A stretch of DNA of 11,438 bases from Eubacteriales bacterium (GTDB lineage Bacteria; Bacillota_A; Clostridia; Lachnospirales; Lachnospiraceae). The translations under genes were made by a program, and so were the position numbers. The DNA lies in NCBI GenBank assembly GCA_030533315.1, contig JAUNJL010000076.1, positions 1 to 11,438 of the forward strand. The letters run 5' to 3'. Below the pieces are notes generated by a model, which searched no databases, had not been told where the DNA came from, and worked only from the letters and a program-made list of their open reading frames with translations. This document shows positions 6,286 to 11,438 of this stretch, piece after piece. Every line of letters starts with the position of its first letter. Positions within the stretch are counted from its first letter, which is position 1.

Positions 6286-8605
6286 TCATCATATCCCTGA
6301 CTTCTTCCAGGGAACAGGGCTTGGCAAAAAGATAGCCCTGATAATACTCTGGCTCGTACTGCTTCAAAAAATCCAGGACATCCTCCGTCTCCACGCCCTC
6401 CACGCAGATCATGATGTGGAACTCCTTGGCGCAGGAGATCATGAACTTCACAAGGATCTGGTTGGGGGTGTTGTCCTCCAGGCCGAACACGAACCTTTGG
6501 TCGATCTTGATGCACTGGAAGGGAAGCTCGTTCAGAAGGGAAAGGGAAGAGTACCCTGTCCCGAAATCGTCTGCGGCGATGAGGATCCCCTTGGAGGTGA
6601 AGAATCCAAGATCCCGCTTCAGCAGCTCCATGTTTCCAGAGCGGCAGTGCTCCGTCAGCTCCAGGGTCAGGTTCTTCGGCGGAAAATGCAGGGAGGAGAG
6701 GGTCTCCATAACGTCGGTGCAGAAGCTGTGGTGCTCCAGCTGGCGGTAGGAAATGTTCACGCTGACCCGAAAATCCGGATACTCCTCCACCAGCTCCTTC
6801 GTCTCCTTCAGCGCGGTCCGCAGGATCCAAAGTCCCAGCTCGTAAAAGCAGGTGTCATGCTCCAAGATGGGGATAAAACGGCCGGGAGAAACCACTCCCC
6901 ACTGGTCGTCCCGCCATCGGAGCAGAGCCTCCACGCCGATCACGTTCCGATGGATGTCCACCTGAGGCTGATAAGCCAGATAAAAGCCCCGGCACTGGTT
7001 CATCACGCTCTGCTTGATGGTGTGCACCAGGTTCATCTCCTCCTTGGCGGCTCCGTGAAGGGCCTCGTCGATGTACACCAGCTCCCCGTCCCGGTCCTTC
7101 TTGGAGATCACAAGGCCGTAGTTCAGCTCGGACATGAGGGTGGACTCATCCAGCTCCAGGTTTTCAAAATGGATGACCGCACAGGACAGGAGAAGGCTGA
7201 TTTGGTTGTTATCCAGGGCCACGCCGTTTCGGGCGATCTCCCGAAGCTGGGCCACGATCTGCTCCGCCTCCTTTCGGGTGGAAACCTCTCCCTGGGATCT
7301 CTCCAGGGGATTCTCCCTCAGGATGATGACGAACTTGACCCCGTCCAGGCGGTACACCATGTTCCGTCCCCGCATCAGGTCGCTGACCTTTTGGGCAAAG
7401 GAGCGGAGAAGCTGGTTGCCGCCCCCGTAGCCGTAGGCATTGTTGATGCTGTGGAACTGGTTAATGCCGAAGATGACGAAGTTCACGGCGATGCGGGCGT
7501 TGCGGAGGGTCCGCACCGCCGACATAAACTCATAAATATTGTAAAGGTTGGTCACCCCGTCCACGTTGTCGATGACCCCGTGGTTGCTGATGGTACCGGC
7601 GAAAAGCTCGGGAGTCCCGTTCTTGTCCTTCATCATATACCCCTGGCAGGTACAGACCACGTAGCTGCCGTTTCGGTGGAGCACCCGGTATTCCATGTTG
7701 TGGAAGGGCTTTTTGCCGCTGAACACCTTCTGGATATCCTTGATGTACATTTCCCGGTCATCGGGATGGAGGCAGCTGCACCACACGGAGCCTGCGTCGT
7801 AGATGTACTCTCCCGGGAGGTTGAAGTCCTTGACGGCGTTTTTGGACCAGCGGGACATGTTGGTCTTCACGTTGCAAAGATAGTGGTACCGGTTCCGGGC
7901 CGTCAGGGAGAGGGCCTCGAAGACCCGGCTTTCCAGCCCGGGGCTGAACTCCGGCATGGCGTTGGGATCCTCCAGCGCCAGCTTCTTCTGCCGGTGCAGA
8001 AGCTTGAAGGAAAACATCCGCTTGTCCGCATCCGTGAGATACTGATGGATGGTCTTTCCGCTTTTGGGATCCACGGCCACGCTTCCAAAGCTGAAGCCGC
8101 AGGGGTAGCCTGCGTATCTCTCCATCTGCCTGACAAACCGGGCCTGAATCCCCTCCAGCAGCTCCTCCAGGGATGCGGGGTCATGCTTCAGGGAAAGCCA
8201 GACAAACTCGTCCCCGCCGATGCGGTAAAGCCGGTCCCCTTCCCGAAGTCCGGCGGTGAGAGCCTTGACGGCCTGACAGATGTAATGATCCCCCTCCTGG
8301 TGTCCAAAGTGGTCATTGCAGTATTTCACGCCGTCGATGTCGATAAAGGCAATGACAAAGCTGCGGCCCCTTTCCCAGAGGGTCTGCGTCGTTTGGTTGA
8401 AGCCAAGGCGGTTTTGGATGCCGGTCAGAAAGTCCCTGCCGGAAATCTCATCCAGCTTCCGCTCCTGACTTTTCAATGTCCGCATGATCTGATTAAAGGA
8501 GTCAGAGAGCTCTCCGGGAAAAGAGAGCGCCTGATCGTAATCTCCTGCCGCAGCTCTGTTGACTGCCGCAGTCAGCTGCTCCAGCTCTTCGCTCGTTAGA
8601 TTCAT
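6269..8605 (-). CDS. Cyclic-di-GMP protein: HAMP-like, GGDEF, PAS, degenerate GGDEF, EAL
   Basis: A 778-residue protein with no membrane segment. In order: a HAMP-like helical region (about 1-55); a GGDEF domain (about 57-210) with DFLTG, FIDIDG, RIGGDEF (GGDEF at 130-134) and an RxxD inhibitory site (R121, D124) five residues before it; a PAS domain with a PAC-like end (about 236-343); a second GGDEF-like domain in which the signature is LDGVKF (420-425), so probably inactive; and an EAL domain (about 530-776) with EALLRW, VNIS, LELTE, ADDFGTGYSS, IKID, VEGVE and YYQGYLFAKP, all the expected metal and catalytic residues. It may therefore both make (diguanylate cyclase) and break (phosphodiesterase) cyclic di-GMP, with PAS sensing as a switch. 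I chose ATG 8605, preceded by GAAGGAAA; ATG 8632 adds nine residues and has a weaker site. The leader contains an intrinsic terminator, so attenuation is possible. Confidence 0.92.
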   Translation of the reverse strand: MNLTSEELEQLTAAVNRAAAGDYDQALSFPGELSDSFNQIMRTLKSQERKLDEISGRDFLTGIQNRLGFNQTTQTLWERGRSFVIAFIDIDGVKYCNDHFGHQEGDHYICQAVKALTAGLREGDRLYRIGGDEFVWLSLKHDPASLEELLEGIQARFVRQMERYAGYPCGFSFGSVAVDPKSGKTIHQYLTDADKRMFSFKLLHRQKKLALEDPNAMPEFSPGLESRVFEALSLTARNRYHYLCNVKTNMSRWSKNAVKDFNLPGEYIYDAGSVWCSCLHPDDREMYIKDIQKVFSGKKPFHNMEYRVLHRNGSYVVCTCQGYMMKDKNGTPELFAGTISNHGVIDNVDGVTNLYNIYEFMSAVRTLRNARIAVNFVIFGINQFHSINNAYGYGGGNQLLRSFAQKVSDLMRGRNMVYRLDGVKFVIILRENPLERSQGEVSTRKEAEQIVAQLREIARNGVALDNNQISLLLSCAVIHFENLELDESTLMSELNYGLVISKKDRDGELVYIDEALHGAAKEEMNLVHTIKQSVMNQCRGFYLAYQPQVDIHRNVIGVEALLRWRDDQWGVVSPGRFIPILEHDTCFYELGLWILRTALKETKELVEEYPDFRVSVNISYRQLEHHSFCTDVMETLSSLHFPPKNLTLELTEHCRSGNMELLKRDLGFFTSKGILIAADDFGTGYSSLSLLNELPFQCIKIDQRFVFGLEDNTPNQILVKFMISCAKEFHIMICVEGVETEDVLDFLKQYEPEYYQGYLFAKPCSLEEVRDMMRPAKE

Positions 8606-8722
8606 GGGGTTTCCTTCGTCCTTTCCATTCACATTCCAGATTCAGTAAAAATCTTCGAGGGATGCTTCCAGGATGCCTTCCCAAAAGGGAGGACCAGGTC
8701 CATACCTGACGGGTTCTCACGG

Positions 8723-8753
8723 AAAAAAGCCTTCCTCATAAAGGAGGAAAGCT
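8723..8753 (-). terminator. Intrinsic terminator inside the leader of the GGDEF/EAL gene
   Basis: Read on the - strand, AGCTTTCCTC (8753-8744), loop CTTTAT, GAGGAAGGCT (8737-8728), then five more T (8727-8723). The stem has ten pairs with one G-U. It sits about 75 bases after the predicted transcription start and about 118 bases before the start codon. Transcripts would end here unless the hairpin is prevented, or this ends a separate small RNA. Confidence 0.72.
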
Positions 8754-8793
8754 ATTTTGAGAAAACTGTCCGTGGTGCGAATACATTCCTCAT
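8752..8793 (-). CDS. Possible 13-residue leader peptide
   Basis: An ATG at 8793 opens a short frame reading MRNVFAPRTVFSK and ending TAG at 8754-8752. AGGA lies four bases before the ATG, within a very short 5' end (predicted transcript start about 8800). The TAG overlaps the first bases of the terminator hairpin, so a ribosome paused at the end of this frame would cover its left arm. This is the arrangement of ribosome-dependent attenuators, but the short 5' end and the lack of any homolog that I know make translation unproven. Confidence 0.25.
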   Translation of the reverse strand: MRNVFAPRTVFSK

Positions 8794-8805
8794 TTCGTCC
8801 TAAGT

Positions 8806-8835
8806 ATTATAAGGGATAACCCAGGTATTTTTCAA
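8806..8835 (-). promoter_or_regulatory. Sigma-A-type promoter of the GGDEF/EAL gene
   Basis: On the - strand, TTGAAA (8835-8830) and a perfect TATAAT (8811-8806) are separated by 18 bases. Transcription would start near 8800 and run through the leader terminator into the cyclic-di-GMP gene. Confidence 0.75.
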
Positions 8836-8951
8836 CCTTTATTTTTACAATTTATGGGAAAAGCAGACAGGGGAGTCCGCCGCGCGCCGGGGGGCCGGAG
8901 GGGGGAAGCCCTCCTTTTGGACGTCCGTCCGGTATGGATGAAATATGCACA

Positions 8952-8980
8952 TTGTCCTTTATGGGAATTTATGCTATAAT
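8952..8980 (+). promoter_or_regulatory. Sigma-A-type promoter of the Dabb gene, extended -10
   Basis: TTGTCC (8952-8957) and a perfect TATAAT (8975-8980) are 17 bases apart, and TGC just before the -10 makes it an extended -10. The start would be near 8987, giving an 87-base leader that contains a GGCCGG/CCGGCC hairpin (9030-9052). The 116 bases between this and the divergent promoter are GC-rich and hold only a short hairpin (8897-8914) followed by four T. Confidence 0.75.
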
Positions 8981-9073
8981 CACAGGAAATCCGGACACGG
9001 GTTGGTCAGCATCAACAGGTATCAGTGCAGGCCGGGGATGGAGGAACCGGCCAGGGCACGGAAAAGAGGAAAG

Positions 9074-9388
9074 ATGATCAAACATATTGCCATTTATTTT
9101 TTGAAGGAAAAGGACAGAGAGGAGAATCTGGCGATTTTGGAGAAGCGCCTGCACAGGATGGAGAAGGAGATTCCCTTTGCGGTGGCTTTTTATTCTGGGG
9201 CGGACTGCATCAGGCGTATGCACCGGGGCGTGCCCGGCGTTCCGGAGATCGGAGATTTTGCCCATGTGATTGATTTTCGGGACGAGGCGGACGTCCGGAA
9301 ATATTCCATATGCCCTGCCCATCTGTCCATGGTGGATGACGTGGCGGAGAGCCTGGAGAAGGTGGTGGGGATCGACATCCCATACTGA
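9074..9388 (+). CDS. Dabb-domain (stress-responsive alpha/beta barrel) protein
   Basis: A 104-residue protein of the Dabb family, small dimeric ferredoxin-like alpha/beta barrels often found in stress responses or as small-molecule enzymes. Family features are the opening MIKHIAIYFLKE, a mid-protein SGAD in the place of the usual EVGxN region, and DFAHVIDFRDEADVRKY (61-77), followed by PAHLSMVDD in the place of the family's hPxH motif. The length is normal for a single domain. The start ATG at 9074 follows AAAGAGGAAAG, somewhat close. An earlier in-frame ATG at 8945 lies before the promoter and cannot be used by it. The precise function cannot be inferred. Its dedicated promoter and the 328-base gap that follows suggest it is transcribed mostly alone. 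Confidence 0.85.
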   Translation: MIKHIAIYFLKEKDREENLAILEKRLHRMEKEIPFAVAFYSGADCIRRMHRGVPGVPEIGDFAHVIDFRDEADVRKYSICPAHLSMVDDVAESLEKVVGIDIPY

Positions 9389-9399
9389 CCGGCTTTTTC

Positions 9400-9428
9400 G
9401 GGGGACGGGCGGGATGGCAGCGTCCCCC
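9400..9428. other. GC-rich hairpin after the Dabb gene
   Basis: GGGGGACG (9400-9407) pairs perfectly with CGTCCCCC (9421-9428) across a 13-base loop. No T-run follows on either strand (the five T at 9393-9397 precede it), so it is not a standard intrinsic terminator. It may protect the 3' end of the Dabb transcript. Confidence 0.45.
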
Positions 9429-9439
9429 TCGGACGGACA

Positions 9440-9664
9440 TCGCCTGCGCAGGAGGGAGAATGGGGCCCCTTCCCCAGGCAATGGCAGGCCTCGCCTGCAC
9501 CATGAGAGAAAAAACAGCCCCTTCCCCAGGTTGCCGCCGGTCTTGCCTGCATCAGAAGGGAGAATGGGACACTTTCCCCAGGCGATGGTTGGCCTCGCCT
9601 GCACCATGAGAGAAAACACAGCCCCTTCCCCAGGCGGCCGCCGGTCTTGCCTGCGCCATGAGCC
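9440..9664. repeat. Imperfect 52-bp tandem repeat array, alternating A-B-A-B units
   Basis: Four full units (9440-9490, 51 bases; 9491-9542, 9543-9594 and 9595-9646, 52 bases each) and a partial fifth (from 9647) share an opening TYGCCTGC and a central CTTCCCCAGG or close variant. Units 1 and 3 resemble each other (GGGAGAATGGG in the middle, GATGG-like end), as do units 2 and 4 (CCATGAGAGAAAA in the middle, GCCGCCGG end), so a 103-104-base dimer seems to have duplicated. There are no unique spacers. A GCAGGC-CTC-GCCTGC hairpin spans the junction of units 1 and 2. The array fills most of the 328-base gap before the amidase gene; the rest of the gap holds an isolated TTGACA (9675-9680) without a -10. 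Confidence 0.88.
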
Positions 9665-9716
9665 AAGGGGATTTTTGACAAAGCGAAGAGGGGCACATCT
9701 GGAGAGGAGGACGGCC

Positions 9717-10745
9717 ATGGGCCAGGAGAAAGAGAATCATATAGAAGATAAGGAGGAAAAGTGGGAGAGCTCCCGCAAGATGAAGAGGGGATACAGAAGG
9801 TATCTTCCGCTTTTTCTGGCCCTCTGTCTCTGCCTGACCGTGCCGGTCCAGGGTGCCGCCTCCCAGAGGAAACCAAAAAAGGCTTACACGGGATGGAAGA
9901 CCAGAAAGGGAAAGACCTACTATCTTCGGAAGGGGAAACCGGTGAAGGGCCTTCGGAAAATCGGGAAATGGTACCATTATTTCGATGGGGACGGAAGGAT
10001 GGTCACAGGCTGGGCCCGGGTAAAAAATGAGTACCGGTATTTTGGGAGCAGGACGGGCAGGATGCGCACCGCGGCCACCATCAAGGGCCGCAGGATCAAT
10101 CGAAAGGGAGTCTGGAAGCCCAGGATCGTGCTGGATCCCGGCCATTCCGGGGTGGTCTCGGGAGGGGTGGAGCCCAACGGCCCCGGCTCCCTGGTGATGA
10201 AGGCGAAGGACACCTACGGAACCCAGGGCGTGGCCACGGGGGTGCCGGAGTACCAGCTGAACCTGGACATTGCGATGAAGGTCCGGGAGGCCCTGGAAAA
10301 GAGGGGATGCCAGGTGATCATGGTGCGGACGGATCACAAGAAAAGCTATTCCTGCATCCAGAGGGCCAGCGTGGCGAACAAGGCGAAGGCGGATCTGTTT
10401 CTTCGCATCCATGCAAACGGCGGCAGCTCCCCCCATCAGTCGGGGGCCATGACCATCTGCACCACCAGAAGCAATCCCTATGCGGCCGCCCTTTACCAGA
10501 AGAGCAAGGCCCTCTCCCAGGCCGTCCTGGACGCCTACGTAAAGGAGACGGGCTGCCGCCGGGAGTACGTCTGGGAGACGGACACCATGACCGGGAACAA
10601 CTGGAGCAAGGTTCCCGTCACCATCCTGGAGATGGGCTATATGTCGAATCCCGGGGAGGACGTGCGGATGCAAAGCCCCGCCTACCAAAAAAAGATGGTC
10701 CGGGGCATCGTGAATGGCATCGAGGATTACCTTTTGGGAAAATAA
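9717..10745 (+). CDS. Secreted N-acetylmuramoyl-L-alanine amidase (Amidase_3) with cell-wall-binding repeats
   Basis: A 342-residue peptidoglycan hydrolase that cleaves the bond between N-acetylmuramic acid and L-alanine. A charged start is followed by a basic stretch (KRGYRRY) and a hydrophobic core (LPLFLALCLCLTVPV) ending near QGAAS (46-49), a likely signal peptide. Residues about 57-130 contain aromatic repeats of the choline-binding/CW-binding type (TGWK, KGKTYYL, KWYHYFDGDGRMVTGWA, YRYFGSRTGRM). The Amidase_3 domain (about 134-341) shows all zinc ligands and the catalytic acid: DPGHSG (H143), PEYQLN (E178), RIHANG (H232) and ILEMGYMSN (E305). The start ATG at 9717 follows GGAGAGGAGG at ideal spacing; an ATG at residue 22 would give a tidier signal peptide but lacks a nearby site. 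No promoter of its own is clear, so it may depend on read-through from the Dabb gene or on a promoter within the repeat array. Confidence 0.92.
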   Translation: MGQEKENHIEDKEEKWESSRKMKRGYRRYLPLFLALCLCLTVPVQGAASQRKPKKAYTGWKTRKGKTYYLRKGKPVKGLRKIGKWYHYFDGDGRMVTGWARVKNEYRYFGSRTGRMRTAATIKGRRINRKGVWKPRIVLDPGHSGVVSGGVEPNGPGSLVMKAKDTYGTQGVATGVPEYQLNLDIAMKVREALEKRGCQVIMVRTDHKKSYSCIQRASVANKAKADLFLRIHANGGSSPHQSGAMTICTTRSNPYAAALYQKSKALSQAVLDAYVKETGCRREYVWETDTMTGNNWSKVPVTILEMGYMSNPGEDVRMQSPAYQKKMVRGIVNGIEDYLLGK

Positions 10746-10763
10746 ATACGGATCAGACGGCGC

Positions 10764-10806
10764 AAAAAAAGGCTGTCCCTGCAAAAGCTTTGGCAGGGAC
10801 AGCCTT
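10764..10806 (-). terminator. Intrinsic terminator downstream of mscL
   Basis: A perfect 14-bp stem (10769-10782 with 10793-10806) and a 10-base loop are followed on the - strand by a T-run (10770-10764, the first two T in the stem). Orientation fits mscL, whose stop lies 84 bases before it. The same hairpin may also end amidase transcription on the + strand, where the tail is poor (CTCGATTAT). Confidence 0.85.
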
Positions 10807-10889
10807 CTCGATTATCTGCCTGGACGCAGGTCGAAAAAGCCTCTCCGAGATGGATATGTAAGCCTGGGGAAGCCGGCCGGGCAAAGAGC

Positions 10890-11300
10890 CTAGAGCTGGG
10901 AGGTGCAATGAGGGCACCTGGTGGCGTCCACCGGGATCTCGCTTTTACAGTAGGGACAGGTCTTCACCGTGGGAGCGGCCTCTTCCTCCTCCTGGGGCTT
11001 GCGGAAGCTGGCGGCCTTGTTCACCAGCTTCATCATGGTAAAGATGATCAGGGCCATGATGAGGAAGTTGATGATGGCGGTGATGAATTTTCCATAATTC
11101 AGGGTGACCTTTCCCAAAATGTTGACGCTGAGCATATCAAAATTCATGCCTCCGAAAAGGCCCAGCAGCGGACTGATGATGTCGTCCACAAGGGAAGTGA
11201 CGATGGATGTGAAGGCGCCGCCGATGATGATACCCACCGCCATATCCATCACGTTTCCCCGGCTGATAAACTCCTTAAATTCCTTGATAAATTTGCTCAC
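10890..11300 (-). CDS. mscL: Large-conductance mechanosensitive channel with C-terminal zinc ribbon
   Basis: A 136-residue MscL, the homopentameric inner-membrane valve that opens under membrane tension to release solutes during hypo-osmotic shock. The N-terminus is typical: an amphipathic helix, then GNVMDMAVGIIIGGAFTSIV (15-34, pore-lining helix 1) and VDDIISPLLG. The second membrane helix is at about 70-96 (ITAIINFLIMALIIFTMMKL). After a short acidic linker (EEEE, 104-107) comes CPYC (115-118) and CPHC (129-132), a small zinc ribbon that Escherichia coli MscL lacks but which is frequent in Clostridia. The start is GTG at 11300-11298 with AGGAGGGAAAG upstream; no ATG is better placed. It is a single-gene unit with its own promoter and terminator, converging on the amidase. 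Confidence 0.95.
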   Translation of the reverse strand: MSKFIKEFKEFISRGNVMDMAVGIIIGGAFTSIVTSLVDDIISPLLGLFGGMNFDMLSVNILGKVTLNYGKFITAIINFLIMALIIFTMMKLVNKAASFRKPQEEEEAAPTVKTCPYCKSEIPVDATRCPHCTSQL

Positions 11301-11374
11301 GCTCTTTCCCTCCTTTTGTTTGGTTTTGCATAGGTGCGGGCGGCCGCAAGAGCACAGGACGGCTGCCTCCCCTT

Positions 11375-11403
11375 ATCATAAGCAAAAAGTCCCCGGATTG
11401 CAA
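11375..11403 (-). promoter_or_regulatory. Promoter of mscL
   Basis: On the - strand, TTGCAA (11403-11398) and TATGAT (11380-11375) are separated by 17 bases. The predicted start near 11368 leaves a leader of about 70 bases before the GTG. Confidence 0.62.
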
Positions 11404-11438
11404 GAGATATGAAAAAAAAGTGATCCTTTCCGGCGGCG

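Noticed and set aside
6239..8599. 786-codon open frame on the + strand opposite the GGDEF/EAL gene
   Set aside because: It overlaps an unambiguous cyclic-di-GMP protein on the - strand, has no recognisable domain, and begins without a ribosome binding site inside the terminator region.
8633..8800. Cyclic-di-GMP (GEMM) riboswitch before the GGDEF/EAL gene
   Set aside because: The conserved GEMM core and receptor motifs are not visible in the leader, which is also short before the terminator.
8897..8918. Hairpin GGAGGG/CCCTCC with TTTT as a terminator
   Set aside because: The stem is only six pairs with four T, and no + strand gene upstream would need it.
9440..9664. CRISPR array
   Set aside because: Units are directly adjacent with no unique spacers, unit length is 52 bases with imperfect copies, and no cas genes are present.
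9675..9680. Perfect TTGACA as the -35 of an amidase promoter
   Set aside because: No -10-like hexamer lies 16-19 bases downstream; that stretch is the CATCTGGAGAGG region that includes the ribosome binding site.
8969..9718. Repeat-bearing protein on the - strand (GAGKTGG/LGKG-like repeats) across the 52-bp array
   Set aside because: The frame also covers the Dabb gene and its promoter in antisense and has no start signals; the peptide repeats only reflect the DNA repeat, whose 51-base first unit and 52-base other units do not hold a codon frame.

Overview
The window looks like a chromosomal segment of a GC-rich Clostridia, most likely Lachnospiraceae. The evidence is AGGAGG-type ribosome binding sites, low-GC sigma-A-like promoters inside a GC-rich background, a zinc-ribbon-tailed MscL, a Clostridia-type LysA subfamily and a RACo-like ASKHA protein. 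This placement is by recognition of families, not by database search. No phage, insertion sequence, CRISPR array or integrase is visible.

Left part (1-3407, + strand): a CorA-type magnesium channel, a rhomboid-fold membrane protein that seems to lack the protease residues and carries a C-terminal zinc-binding tail, and a LysA-type PLP decarboxylase. Centre-left (3408-4107): a promoter overlapped by inverted repeats, a long structured stretch of about 190 bases, a type II tRNA-Leu(CAA), a strong intrinsic terminator and a small 24-bp in-frame tandem repeat. Centre (4108-6225, + strand): a RACo/DUF4445-type ATPase without its usual iron-sulfur domain, closely followed by a PAP2-family phosphatase. 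These converge on a large - strand gene for a cyclic-di-GMP protein (HAMP-like, GGDEF, PAS, degenerate GGDEF, EAL). That gene has a perfect -10 promoter, a 13-codon potential leader ORF and an intrinsic terminator inside its own leader.

Right part (8806-11438): divergent promoters separate the cyclic-di-GMP gene from a small Dabb-domain protein. After it comes a 52-bp imperfect tandem array in an alternating A-B-A-B pattern, then a secreted N-acetylmuramoyl-L-alanine amidase with cell-wall-binding repeats. Converging on it from the right is mscL, with its own promoter and terminator.

The genes are mostly housekeeping or envelope functions (ion and osmotic homeostasis, cell-wall precursor synthesis and remodelling, lipid phosphate removal) plus one second-messenger gene. 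They do not form one obvious pathway. The least explained parts are non-coding: the structured pre-tRNA stretch, the attenuator-like leader of the cyclic-di-GMP gene and the 52-bp array.
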